Notes under the pieces: generated by a model
Seen by the model: the letters and a program-made list of their open reading frames with translations, nothing else
Told to the model about the DNA's origin: nothing
The model's database searches: none
Position numbers and translations under genes: made by a program
Source: Akkermansia massiliensis
GTDB lineage: Bacteria > Verrucomicrobiota > Verrucomicrobiia > Verrucomicrobiales > Akkermansiaceae
Length of the DNA stretch: 64,000 nucleotides
Assembly (NCBI RefSeq): GCF_018847375.1
Contig: NZ_CP072036.1
Location: 868,001 to 932,000, forward strand
Reading direction: 5' to 3'
In this document: positions 1 through 8,982 of the stretch, one piece after another
Position numbering within the stretch: position 1 is the stretch's first letter
Layout of the letters: each line of letters begins with the position of its first letter

Positions 1-1623
1 GCCCATGCCGGCGCAGCGGACGTATGCGCCGGCTATCCCAATTCCGTTTCCTACGGCTGGTCTGGTGCGGATTACACCGCCACGGACATCCTGGAACGCC
101 GCGGCCGCACTCTGTTCACCGTCCTGAAAGGGGAAGAGGAACTGGGCCGCGTGGAGCTGGGCATTCCCGGACGCCACAACGTGCTGAATTCCCTGGCGGC
201 CATTGCGCTGGCAACGGAACTGGGCGTGGACTTCCCGGCGATAACGCGCGGCCTGGCTTCCTTTGCCGGGGCCAAGCGCCGCTTTGAGACCAAATACCTT
301 TCCCCCACCATCCGGATTGTGGACGATTACGGCCACCATCCCACGGAGATAGCCGCCACGCTCCAGACCGCCCGCTCCCTCCAGCCGAACCGCCTGGTGG
401 TTTACTTCCAGCCGCACCGCTACACGCGCACCCAGATGCTGGCGGACGACTTCGGCAAGGTGCTCCAGGCGGCGGACCTCGTCTTTGTGGCGGACGTTTA
501 CCCCGCCAGCGAACTGCCCATTGAAGGAGTGAGCGGCCAGACCATCATCGACGCCATGCACAGGCACGGCCCGGTGGAAACCCATTACCTTCCCGACCTG
601 GGCACGGCCCACCACGCCATCGGCAACGCGCTGAAACCCGGAGACCTGTTCCTGACGCTGGGGGCCGGAAACGTCCACGAATGCGGCATGCGCATCGCGC
701 GCGACCTGGCTCTGCTGGAGGATCTGGAACGCACCGCGGGCGAATCCCTGGAAGGCAAGCTGTACGAACCCATGTCACGCCACACCACCATGAGGGTGGG
801 AGGCTGCGCCCAGTACTGGCTGGAGCCCTCCACCTTCTCCGGCATGCAGACGGCCGTCAATTATTGCAGGGACAGGAACATTCCCGTGCACGTCATTGGC
901 CGCGGCTCCAACATCATCGTCAGGGACGGCGGCCTGCGCGGCGCCGTCATCCACCCCTCCGGAGGCGAATTCGACGTCCTGGAAATTCAGGGGAACCGCC
1001 TTTCCGCCGGCGCGGGAGTGCGGCTGAAAAAGCTGGTTTCCACCGCCGTCCAGAACGGCCTGGGCGGCTTGGAATGGATGGACGGCATTCCAGGCAATGT
1101 GGGAGGAAGCCTCCGCATGAACGCCGGGGCCATGGGCATGGACATGATTAAAAACCTCGTCTCCGTCGTCTGCCTGGATGAAGACGGGGAAATCCGCAGT
1201 CACACAAAGGAGGAACTGAACGCCCAGTACCGTTCCATTCCGGACCTGGCCCATAATTTTGTTCTTCAGGCCGTGTTTGAGACGCAGCCCGCTTCCCCCC
1301 AGGAAATGGAGCAGCGCCTGGAAGAAGCCCGCGCCAAGCGCAAGCTTACCCAGCCCGTAGGAGCCAGCGCAGGCTGCATCTTCAAGAACCCGGAGGAAAT
1401 CCCGGCGGGCAGGCTCATTGACGAGCTGGGCCTGAAAAACGCCTGCGTGGGAGATGCCTGCGTGTCAGACGTGCACGCCAATTTCATCATCAACCGCGGC
1501 CATGCCAGGGCGCGGGACATCACCATCCTGATTGACATGATCCGGAAGGAAGCCATGGAAAACCGCGGCATTGACCTGAAATCGGAAGCTCAGGTCATCG
1601 GAGACCGGGAACCCCAGTTTTAA
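1..1623 (+). CDS. murC/murB: MurC-MurB fusion (UDP-MurNAc--L-Ala ligase / UDP-GlcNAc-enolpyruvate reductase), 5' partial
   Basis: The frame is open from base 1, so the start and the MurC ATP-binding part lie outside the window. Bases 1 to about 735 encode the central and C-terminal MurC domains (motif VDDYGHHPTEI; IPGRHNVLNSLAA). From about base 757 a complete MurB follows without a stop: FAD-binding GRGSNIIVRDGG, GIPGNVGGSLRMNAG, and SAGCIFKNP carrying the usual active-site serine. The fused enzyme would supply UDP-MurNAc (MurB) and add the first L-alanine (MurC), two consecutive cytoplasmic steps of peptidoglycan precursor synthesis. It sits 23 bp upstream of ddl, as expected for a division/cell-wall cluster. 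The join looks genuine because the frame is uninterrupted across a hydrophilic linker near EGKLYEPMSRHTTMRVGG. Confidence 0.95.
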   Translation, partial: AHAGAADVCAGYPNSVSYGWSGADYTATDILERRGRTLFTVLKGEEELGRVELGIPGRHNVLNSLAAIALATELGVDFPAITRGLASFAGAKRRFETKYLSPTIRIVDDYGHHPTEIAATLQTARSLQPNRLVVYFQPHRYTRTQMLADDFGKVLQAADLVFVADVYPASELPIEGVSGQTIIDAMHRHGPVETHYLPDLGTAHHAIGNALKPGDLFLTLGAGNVHECGMRIARDLALLEDLERTAGESLEGKLYEPMSRHTTMRVGGCAQYWLEPSTFSGMQTAVNYCRDRNIPVHVIGRGSNIIVRDGGLRGAVIHPSGGEFDVLEIQGNRLSAGAGVRLKKLVSTAVQNGLGGLEWMDGIPGNVGGSLRMNAGAMGMDMIKNLVSVVCLDEDGEIRSHTKEELNAQYRSIPDLAHNFVLQAVFETQPASPQEMEQRLEEARAKRKLTQPVGASAGCIFKNPEEIPAGRLIDELGLKNACVGDACVSDVHANFIINRGHARARDITILIDMIRKEAMENRGIDLKSEAQVIGDREPQF

Positions 1624-1646
1624 CCCATTCATTATTTTATTTCAAC

Positions 1647-2582
1647 ATGAGCACTCTCAAGCGCGACCTCAAGATTGCCCTTCTCCTTGGCGGCCCCGGA
1701 GCGGAACGGGAAGTATCCCTCGTCTCCGGAAAGTCCGTTTACGGCGCCCTGCGCCAGGCCGGGTTTACCGACGTAACGGAGGTGGACGTACATGGTCCGG
1801 ACTTCCGGCTGCCGGAAGGCACGGAACTGGCCTACAACATCATTCACGGCACCTTCGGCGAGGACGGGGCCCTTCAAGCCATTCTGGAGGAACGCGGCGT
1901 TCCGTATACGGGAGCCGGTTCCCGTTCCAGCGCCCTGTGCTTTGACAAGTCCGAATCCAAGAAGGTATTTCTGGAAGCCGGGGTTCCCACCCCCCGCGCG
2001 GAAATCCTGGACTGCTCCGGCGGCATCGTGATGCCGTCCCTTCCCCTTCCCTTCGTCATCAAGCCTCCCTGCGAGGGCTCCAGCGTGGGCGTCCACATCG
2101 TCCACAAGCAGGAAGACGTGCTCCCCGCCATGGAGGAAGCCGTTACCCACGGCACCACCGTGCTGGTGGAGGAATTCATTCAAGGCCGTGAACTTACGGT
2201 GGGCGTTCTGGACGGGGAAGCCCTCCCGGTCATCCACATCTGCCCCCGCTCCGGCTTCTATGACCTGAGCAACAAGTACCCGTGGATGAACATGGGCGGA
2301 GGCACGGATTACATCTGCCCGGCGGACCTTCCGGAAGAAACCGCCGCCAAGGTGCAGGAGGCCGCCCTGAAGGCCTACCGCGCCGCCGGCGTGGAGGTGT
2401 ACGGCCGCGTGGACGTGCTGCTGCGCGAGGTAGACGACTCCCCCTTCGTGCTGGAAATTAACACCATTCCCGGCATGACCCCCTCCAGCCTGCTCCCCAA
2501 GGCGGCGGCTGCCGCCGGCTGGTCCTACGAGGCCCTTTGCGAAAAAATAGCGGAATTATCGCTAGCCACCCCCCGGAAATAG
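1647..2582 (+). CDS. ddl: D-alanine--D-alanine ligase
   Basis: The 311-residue product is an ATP-grasp ligase joining two D-alanines for the peptidoglycan stem peptide. The N-terminal LLGGPGAEREVSLVSG, the HGTFGEDG substrate-binding motif near residue 70, the ATP-grasp segment LVEEFIQGRELTVGVL and the C-terminal metal/phosphate motif LEINTIPGMTPSS are all present and correctly spaced. Length is normal for DdlB-type enzymes. It follows murC-murB by 23 bp and precedes ftsQ, the order seen in dcw clusters, so co-transcription is likely. Confidence 0.96.
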   Translation: MSTLKRDLKIALLLGGPGAEREVSLVSGKSVYGALRQAGFTDVTEVDVHGPDFRLPEGTELAYNIIHGTFGEDGALQAILEERGVPYTGAGSRSSALCFDKSESKKVFLEAGVPTPRAEILDCSGGIVMPSLPLPFVIKPPCEGSSVGVHIVHKQEDVLPAMEEAVTHGTTVLVEEFIQGRELTVGVLDGEALPVIHICPRSGFYDLSNKYPWMNMGGGTDYICPADLPEETAAKVQEAALKAYRAAGVEVYGRVDVLLREVDDSPFVLEINTIPGMTPSSLLPKAAAAAGWSYEALCEKIAELSLATPRK

Positions 2583-2629
2583 CGTAATATTTGACAGAGG
2601 GCGGGGAGTCGCCCATCCCACACCCCCCG

Positions 2630-3580
2630 ATGTCGCACAAAGCCACAACGCCAGTCCCCCGCTCCGCCAAAAGGCCGGAAATGCTCCTGCTGGAACGGGA
2701 GGCCAGAAAAGAAACCATTGAGCGCAAGGGCAGGAACTACCGTTTCTGGCTCTTCCGGCGCAAGCTGTACCACATCGTCACCGTTTACACGCTCATCTTC
2801 GGCCTTATCGGGGCCATCGTCTTCCTCTGGACGGATTACATCCTCAAGTACGACTGGCTCTCCATCGACACCGTCACGTTGAAAAGCAACGGCATTTTCA
2901 ACTCCGAGCAGGCTTTCGCCGTCATGGGGATAGGCCCGAAGGACAACATCTTTTCCATGGATGCTGCGGAACTGGAACAGCGGCTGGAAAAATGCCCGGC
3001 CATCCGCCGGGCGGCCGTCAAGCGCCAGATATCCTCCAATCCTACGCTGCTGGTGGACATTGACGCGCGCATCCCTGTGGCATGGATTGACTGCCCGGAA
3101 CTGGGCGTCCACCCGGGAGACGCCAAATACGGCGTTCTGGCGGACAAGGAGGGCTTCATCTTCCCCTGTATGGAGCAGGTCCACCTGCCCTACATCCAGG
3201 GCAGGCACATGCCCTCCGTCACGCTCAGGCCGCCCAGCTCCGGCCAGCTCAGCTACGGAGTCGGCATCCGGGAGCTGGAAGCGCCCATGAAGCTGATTGA
3301 GCTGCTCTCCGGCACGGTGACGGAATACCTGCCCAGCATCGTCTCCATCACCACGCCCAACGACTGGTCCTTCTGCGTGCGCTTCTCCAACGACTGCCAG
3401 GCCACCTTCAGCCATTACGGCCTGGAGCACCAGGTGGAAAAACTGTCCCGCGCTCTCCGGCACGCACGCCAGACGCACCGGAAAATCAGCGCCATCAACC
3501 TGATTCCGGAGCACAATATCCCCGTCATTTTCGACGATTCCTACGAGGACATCCCCCTTGCGGAACCAATTGAGGAATGA
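2630..3580 (+). CDS. ftsQ: FtsQ/DivIB-type cell division protein
   Basis: The 316-residue product has a basic cytoplasmic N-terminus, one transmembrane helix (about residues 50-70, VTVYTLIFGLIGAIVFLW) and a periplasmic part that begins like a POTRA domain (LSIDTVTLKSNGIFNSEQ). FtsQ links early and late divisome proteins. The family is weakly conserved, so position after murC-murB-ddl is a large part of the case. I chose the ATG at 2630; an in-frame TTG at 2591 would add 13 residues. Neither has a clear ribosome site. ftsA and ftsZ, common next neighbours, are absent: recA follows instead. Confidence 0.85.
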   Translation: MSHKATTPVPRSAKRPEMLLLEREARKETIERKGRNYRFWLFRRKLYHIVTVYTLIFGLIGAIVFLWTDYILKYDWLSIDTVTLKSNGIFNSEQAFAVMGIGPKDNIFSMDAAELEQRLEKCPAIRRAAVKRQISSNPTLLVDIDARIPVAWIDCPELGVHPGDAKYGVLADKEGFIFPCMEQVHLPYIQGRHMPSVTLRPPSSGQLSYGVGIRELEAPMKLIELLSGTVTEYLPSIVSITTPNDWSFCVRFSNDCQATFSHYGLEHQVEKLSRALRHARQTHRKISAINLIPEHNIPVIFDDSYEDIPLAEPIEE

Positions 3581-3763
3581 CGCCGTGCCGGCGTCCCCTG
3601 CCGGAAGCGGTTTTTCCCCGTTCCCGGCCTTCTCCCGGGATCGTTCTCCCATATTTTCCTCAATTCCTCCCGAGCGAAACACCTGGTTTTCACAGGTTTT
3701 CCCCCATGTCAGAATTCTATTCTTTCTCAACGGGAAATGAGGCCGCGAAGACCTATTGAACAC

Positions 3764-3791
3764 TTGCCAATAACGCCGCGCAAGCTATACT
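3764..3791 (+). promoter_or_regulatory. Candidate sigma70-type promoter of recA
   Basis: TTGCCA (3764-3769), a 16-base spacer and TATACT (3786-3791). Initiation about 7 bases downstream would leave only about 6 bases before the recA ATG at 3804, a nearly leaderless transcript. I see no obvious LexA-type dyad. Confidence 0.55.
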
Positions 3792-3803
3792 TTCCACGAT
3801 ATT

Positions 3804-4844
3804 ATGAGCAACGAAACACCTTTATCACCCGAAGCGGAAAAACTGGCAGCGGCCCGCAAGCGCAACCTTGACCTGGCCCTCTCCCAAATCCAGAAAGACT
3901 TCGGAGAAAACGCCATCATGCGCCTTGGAGACAACGTCAAGATGGAAGTGGACGTCATCCCCACCGGCAATCTTCTCATTGACCGCGCGCTGGGCGTGGG
4001 CGGCTTCGCACGCGGCCGCATCGTGGAAATCTACGGGCCGGAATCCTCCGGTAAAACCACCCTGACCCTGACGGCCATCGCCCAGGCCCAGAAAGCCGGC
4101 GGCCTAGCCGCGTTCATTGACGTGGAACACGCCCTGGACCCGCAGTACGCCGCCCGCCTGGGCGTCAACCTGGACGACCTGCTGGTCTCCCAGCCGAGCT
4201 CCGGGGAAGAAGCCCTGCAAATCTGCGAAGCCCTGGTGCGTTCCAATTCCATTGACGTCATCGTGGTGGACTCCGTGGCCGCGCTGGTCACCAAGCAGGA
4301 GCTGGAAGGCGAAATAGGAGACTCCACGGTGGGCGCCCAGGCGCGCCTGATGTCCGCCGCCCTCCGCAAGCTCACCAGCTTCATCTCCAAGGCCCGCACC
4401 GTCTGCGTCTTCACCAACCAGATCCGTGAAAAAATCGGCGTCATGTTCGGCAACCCGGAAACCACTCCCGGAGGACGCGCCCTGAAATTCTACGCTTCCG
4501 TGCGCGTGGACATCCGCCGCATCGGCCAGATCAAGGCCAGCGACGGCTCCGTAGCCGGGAACCGCACCAAGATCAAGGTGGTCAAGAACAAGGTGGCGCC
4601 CCCCTTCACGGAATGCGAGTTCGACATCATGTACAATGAAGGCATCTCCTCCGTGGGAAGCCTGCTGGACCTGGCGATGGAGTATGACATCATCCAGAAG
4701 CGCGGCTCCTGGATCAGCTATAACGGCAGCCAGATCGCCCAGGGCAGGGACGCCGCGAAGGAAGCCCTCAAGTCCAATCCTGACCTGTACAAGGAAATCG
4801 AAGAACTGGTCAAGGCCAAGATGGACGAGAAGGCGGCCAAATAA
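3804..4844 (+). CDS. recA: Recombinase RecA
   Basis: The 346-residue product catalyses ATP-dependent strand exchange and LexA co-protease activation. Walker [10 protein letters not shown] lies at residues 78-86; further signatures include [25 protein letters not shown] and the L2-loop region [22 protein letters not shown]. Length and ends are canonical. The gene is flanked by a promoter and a strong terminator, so it is likely a single-gene unit. Confidence 0.99.
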   Translation: MSNETPLSPEAEKLAAARKRNLDLALSQIQKDFGENAIMRLGDNVKMEVDVIPTGNLLIDRALGVGGFARGRIVEIYGPESSGKTTLTLTAIAQAQKAGGLAAFIDVEHALDPQYAARLGVNLDDLLVSQPSSGEEALQICEALVRSNSIDVIVVDSVAALVTKQELEGEIGDSTVGAQARLMSAALRKLTSFISKARTVCVFTNQIREKIGVMFGNPETTPGGRALKFYASVRVDIRRIGQIKASDGSVAGNRTKIKVVKNKVAPPFTECEFDIMYNEGISSVGSLLDLAMEYDIIQKRGSWISYNGSQIAQGRDAAKEALKSNPDLYKEIEELVKAKMDEKAAK

Positions 4845-4873
4845 TCCGGCTCCTTCCCTGTTCCCACTCATTC

Positions 4874-4910
4874 AAGGCGGCTCCCCCTTTTGGGAGCCGC
4901 CTTTTCTCTT
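4874..4910 (+). terminator. Rho-independent terminator after recA
   Basis: A perfect 12-bp stem (4874-4885 with 4892-4903) around the loop CCTTTT, followed by TTCTCTT. It begins 29 bp after the recA stop. Confidence 0.92.
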
Positions 4911-4998
4911 TCCGGAGACGGGCGCAAAAGAATCTTTCACGGAAACTTTTCTCTTGTGCGTCATGAAAAATCCGTTAGTCTGAACGCGATATCGTCCT

Positions 4999-6018
4999 AT
5001 GTATCCGACCTCTCGCACATCATTTGCAGCCGTGCTCGGCGTTTTGGGCATGTTTCTGCTGACGCTGTCCACGGCCTTCGGATGGAACCCGGAAACCATC
5101 AACGGCGTGCAGTACATTCCGATGTCCGAGGTGCGCACCCATTATAAACTGACACGGGAACGTACGGAAGGACGGCAGAAAGTTTACGAAGTGCCGGAAA
5201 AGATCCAGATACGCATGCAGGCGCACAGCCAGGACATGTTCATGAACAACATGAAGTTCGTGCTTTCCTATCCCGTGGCGGACCATCCGTCCAAGGGGCT
5301 GATGGTCTCCAACATGGACCTGCACAAAATCATTGACCCGGTCCTGCGCCCCACTTACATCGCCAACCGCCGCAGCTTCAATACGGTAGTCATTGACCCC
5401 GGCCACGGCGGCCATGACAGCGGCACGCGCAACCGCATCAGCAGGGAGGCGGACATCAACCTCTCCGTCGCCAAAAAACTGCGGGACCGTCTCAAGGGCA
5501 TGGGCTACCAGGTGGTGATGACCCGTGACACGGACAACTTCATTACCCTCCAGGACCGCGTCCGCATCGCCAACAGGCACAGCAACGCCATCTTCATCAG
5601 CATCCACTTCAATGACGGCGGCCCCTCCGCCCGCGGGGTGGAAACCTTCACGCTGGCCCCTGCGGGCACTTCCTCCTCCATGTCCCGCAACATCCGCCAG
5701 GACGCCCTCCAGGGCAACTCCCAAGACAGCATGAACATCGCCCTGGCTACAGCCGTGCAGGGGCACATGCTGAAAGGGCCCCTCGCCATCAAAGAAGGCA
5801 TCTCCATGGTTGACCGGGGCATCAAGCGCGCCCGCTATTCCGTGCTGTGCACCATCAAGCACCCGGCCATTCTGGTGGAAGGCGGATTCATGTCCAACCC
5901 GCAGGAAGCCCTGCTCATCTCCACGGAGCGCTACCAGAACTTCATGGCCTCCTCCCTGGCCGCCGCCGTGCGCCAGTACCGCACCGCCCTGGGCCAGCAG
6001 GTGCGCAGAACGCGTTAA
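4999..6018 (+). CDS. Secreted N-acetylmuramoyl-L-alanine amidase (Amidase_3)
   Basis: The 339-residue product starts with a signal peptide (hydrophobic core about residues 9-27, ending before WNPETINGVQ). Residues from about 130 form a zinc amidase: VVIDPGHGGHDSG (first His), the Glu in SREADINLSVAKKL, ISIHFND (second His) and LVEGGFMSN (catalytic Glu). It would cleave the amide bond between MurNAc and the stem peptide in the periplasm, as AmiC does during cell separation. The first 100 residues form a short N-terminal module resembling those of other exported amidases, which I cannot name with certainty. Confidence 0.93.
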   Translation: MYPTSRTSFAAVLGVLGMFLLTLSTAFGWNPETINGVQYIPMSEVRTHYKLTRERTEGRQKVYEVPEKIQIRMQAHSQDMFMNNMKFVLSYPVADHPSKGLMVSNMDLHKIIDPVLRPTYIANRRSFNTVVIDPGHGGHDSGTRNRISREADINLSVAKKLRDRLKGMGYQVVMTRDTDNFITLQDRVRIANRHSNAIFISIHFNDGGPSARGVETFTLAPAGTSSSMSRNIRQDALQGNSQDSMNIALATAVQGHMLKGPLAIKEGISMVDRGIKRARYSVLCTIKHPAILVEGGFMSNPQEALLISTERYQNFMASSLAAAVRQYRTALGQQVRRTR

Positions 6019-6052
6019 GCCCCGCACTTACCGGGGGTTGCCCCTCCGCAGC

Positions 6053-6739
6053 ATGAACATCATCCGCATTCCCGGCCTGGCAGACTATCAGGAAACCCTG
6101 GAACTTCAGGAACAACTGGTCCGGGCCCATCAGGAAGACCCGGAACGGGAAGATGACCTGCTTCTGCTGGAACATGCCGGGGTTTATACCATCGGGCGCA
6201 CGCGCGACCACGCCAGCCTGCACCCCGGTTCCGCGCTCCCCTTCCCCGTTCATGAAATCAACCGTGGCGGGCAGGCCACCTACCACGGCCCCGGCCAGCT
6301 CGTAGGGTACCCCATCACGGATTTGAACCGCTGTGGCAGGGACCTGCACAACTACGTCACCGCCCTGGAAAACGCCTTGATTGAAGCTTGCGCCAAATTC
6401 GGCGTACAGGCCCGCATCCGGGAAGGGCTGGTGGGCGTATGGGTGGAGGACCGCAAAATAGCCTCCATCGGCGTAGGGGTGAAAAAATGGATCGCCATGC
6501 ACGGCTTCGCCTTCAACGTGACCCGCGAATCCCTGCCCCCCTTCCAGGCAATCACTCCGTGCGGCATCCAGGGCGTGCAGATGACCTGCCTGGAACAGGA
6601 AATGCCGGAATCCGGGCAGAAGGACGACCTGCTGGACCGGTTCGGAGACACTTTTGTAACACTGTGGAAGGAAAAATTCCACCGGAATTCAGAAGGTGCA
6701 GAGTGTGCCGGAGAGCATGAAAAATCCTTCTTCCCTTGA
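6053..6739 (+). CDS. lipB: Octanoyl-[acyl-carrier-protein]:protein N-octanoyltransferase LipB
   Basis: The 228-residue product transfers octanoate from ACP to lipoyl domains, the first step of lipoate synthesis. Family signatures are RGGQATYHGPGQLVGYP, the catalytic lysine segment KIASIGVGVKKW, HGFAFNV, and the catalytic cysteine in TPCGIQG. The start is the ATG at 6053; the frame stays open further upstream, but only as out-of-frame overlap with the amidase gene. LipA, the partner that inserts sulphur, is not in the window. Confidence 0.95.
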   Translation: MNIIRIPGLADYQETLELQEQLVRAHQEDPEREDDLLLLEHAGVYTIGRTRDHASLHPGSALPFPVHEINRGGQATYHGPGQLVGYPITDLNRCGRDLHNYVTALENALIEACAKFGVQARIREGLVGVWVEDRKIASIGVGVKKWIAMHGFAFNVTRESLPPFQAITPCGIQGVQMTCLEQEMPESGQKDDLLDRFGDTFVTLWKEKFHRNSEGAECAGEHEKSFFP

Positions 6740-6895
6740 AGACGGAAATGCGCCAAAGGCTGGGAAGCGGCCATTTCAGACCATGAATGCAGGGGAAATG
6801 TTCAAAAAAACACTTCCTGTAAGACACAGACCGTGTCAGCAATACGTCCTTGCATCTTGACGCGGTTCCCGAACGGACGGATGCTTATACCAGTT

Positions 6896-8308
6896 ATGGG
6901 GAAAACACTTTTCCAAAAAATCTGGGACGCTCATTCCGTCGGCATCCTGCCGGACGGAAGAACGCAAATGTTCATCGCTACACATCTGCTGCATGAAGTC
7001 ACCTCTCCGCAGGCCTTCGGAATGGTCCGGGACCTGGGCCTAACCGTGCGTCACCCGGAACGCACCTTTGCCACCGTGGACCACATCATCCCCACGGACA
7101 ACCAGGCGGAACCGTTCGCGGACGCCACGGCTGACGCCATGATCAAGGAACTGCGCCGGAACTGCGCGGAAAACGACATCCGCTTTTTCGACCTCCCCAC
7201 CGGCCTCCAGGGCATCGTGCACATGGTAGGCCCGGAACTCGGCATCACCCAGCCGGGCATGACCATCGTGTGCGGGGACTCCCACACGGCTACGCACGGC
7301 GCGTTCGGCTCCATTGCCATGGGCATCGGCACCACGCAGGTGCGCGACGTGCTGGCTACGCAGACCATGGCCCTCAGCCCGCTCAAGGTGCGCCGCATCA
7401 ACGTGAACGGGAAACTGGCCCCCGGCGTGCGCGCCAAGGACGTGGCCCTGCACATCATCGGCCTTCTGGGCGCCAAGGGCGGCCTGGGCTTCGCCTATGA
7501 ATACGGCGGCAACGTAATAGACGCCATGAGCATGGACGAACGCATGACCCTCTGCAACATGTCCATTGAAGGCGCGGCCCGCTGCGGCTACGTGAACCCC
7601 GACCAGACCACGGTGGAATACATTAAGGGCCGTCTGTTCGCCCCCACCGGCGCGGACTGGGACAAGGCCGTGGAACGCTGGTTGAGCTTCGCTTCCGATG
7701 CGGACGCGGAGTACGACGAGATCGTGGAGATTGACGGAGCCGCCATTGAACCGACGCTGACATGGGGCATTTCCCCGGACCAGAACACGGGCATCAGCGG
7801 CAGCACGCCCAACCCCTCCTCCGCCAGGAACGACGACGAACGGAAGATGATCAATGAGGCGCTGGAATACATGAAATTCCCCGCGGACATGCCCCTCAAG
7901 GGACTGCCGGTGCAGGTGTGCTTCGTAGGCTCCTGCACCAATGGCCGCATCTCGGATTTCCGGGAAGTAGCCGCCCTTATCAAGGGGCGCCATGTGGCTC
8001 CCGGCATCCGGGCCCTGGCCGTTCCCGGCTCCCAGATGACTGCCAGGCAGTGTGAAGAGGAAGGCATCGCGGACATTTTCCGTGAAGCCGGCTTTGAATG
8101 GCGCCTGGCGGGCTGCTCCATGTGCCTGGCCATGAATCCGGACAAGCTCCAGGGGGACCAGCTCTGCGCCAGTTCCTCCAACCGGAACTTCAAGGGCCGC
8201 CAGGGAAGCCCCACCGGGCGCACCCTGCTGATGAGCCCCGCCATGGTGGCCGCCGCCGCCCTGACCGGGAAGGTCTCCGACGCGCGCGACGTGTTTTCCC
8301 TGAATTAA
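6896..8308 (+). CDS. leuC: 3-isopropylmalate dehydratase large subunit
   Basis: The 470-residue product is the catalytic [4Fe-4S] subunit of isopropylmalate isomerase in leucine synthesis. The start is [13 protein letters not shown], the canonical N-terminus; upstream in-frame codons at 6833 and 6881 would add an atypical tail. Cluster ligands are the cysteines in [13 protein letters not shown] and in [25 protein letters not shown] is the other diagnostic segment. It is followed 19 bp later by leuD. TTGACG at 6857 and TATACC at 6886 lie upstream, but 23 bases apart, too far for a normal promoter. Confidence 0.97.
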   Translation: MGKTLFQKIWDAHSVGILPDGRTQMFIATHLLHEVTSPQAFGMVRDLGLTVRHPERTFATVDHIIPTDNQAEPFADATADAMIKELRRNCAENDIRFFDLPTGLQGIVHMVGPELGITQPGMTIVCGDSHTATHGAFGSIAMGIGTTQVRDVLATQTMALSPLKVRRINVNGKLAPGVRAKDVALHIIGLLGAKGGLGFAYEYGGNVIDAMSMDERMTLCNMSIEGAARCGYVNPDQTTVEYIKGRLFAPTGADWDKAVERWLSFASDADAEYDEIVEIDGAAIEPTLTWGISPDQNTGISGSTPNPSSARNDDERKMINEALEYMKFPADMPLKGLPVQVCFVGSCTNGRISDFREVAALIKGRHVAPGIRALAVPGSQMTARQCEEEGIADIFREAGFEWRLAGCSMCLAMNPDKLQGDQLCASSSNRNFKGRQGSPTGRTLLMSPAMVAAAALTGKVSDARDVFSLN

Positions 8309-8327
8309 CTTTCCAACTTTTTCCTTT

Positions 8328-8936
8328 ATGTCTCTGACCAAATTCACCTCCATCACCGGCACCTGCGTTCCCGTTCCCGGACCGGACATGGACACGGACC
8401 GCATCATCCCCTCCCGCTTCCTCAAGTGCATCACGTTTGACGAGCTGGCGGGAGTCATGTTCTGGGACGAACGCTTTGACGAAAACGGACAGTCCAAATC
8501 CCATCCGGTGGACGATCCCCGCTTCAAGGGGGCTTCCATCATCCTGGGCGGCTCCAACTTCGGCTGCGGTTCCTCCCGCGAACACGCTCCGCAAACCATC
8601 AAACGCTCCGGCATCAAAGCCGTCATCGCGGAATCCTTTGCGGAAATCTTCTTCGGCAACAGCACCGGCATCGGCCTCCCTTGCGTGTGCGCGTCCGCGG
8701 ATGACATTGCCGCACTGACCCGGTACATTTCCGATCATCCGGAAACGGAAGTGACGATCGACCTCCTGAACATGACAGCCTCCTGGAAGGAAGGTTCTTT
8801 CCCCATCCGGATGCCGGCGGAAGCCCGTGAAGCCCTGAGCCGGGGCCGCTGGGATTCCATTGCGGAACTGCTTGTCAACATGGATGCCGTGGAAAAGAAA
8901 AATGCGGAACTGCCCCAGGTAACAGCCTCCTGCTGA
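8328..8936 (+). CDS. leuD: 3-isopropylmalate dehydratase small subunit
   Basis: The 202-residue product forms the swivelling domain that completes the isomerase with LeuC. It shows DMDTDRIIPSRFLK near the N-terminus and GSNFGCGSSREHAP, the classical substrate-binding loop. Gene order leuC-leuD with a 19-bp gap implies one transcript. leuA and leuB are not in the window. Confidence 0.97.
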   Translation: MSLTKFTSITGTCVPVPGPDMDTDRIIPSRFLKCITFDELAGVMFWDERFDENGQSKSHPVDDPRFKGASIILGGSNFGCGSSREHAPQTIKRSGIKAVIAESFAEIFFGNSTGIGLPCVCASADDIAALTRYISDHPETEVTIDLLNMTASWKEGSFPIRMPAEAREALSRGRWDSIAELLVNMDAVEKKNAELPQVTASC

Positions 8937-8982
8937 TTCAACATTGACCTCTCCCTACCCCCTCTATCCCCCACCTCCCCAT

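Noticed and set aside
6857..6891. TTGACG and TATACC before leuC as a promoter.
   Set aside because: The 23-base spacing is too long for a sigma70 promoter, and no alternative -35 gives a good match.
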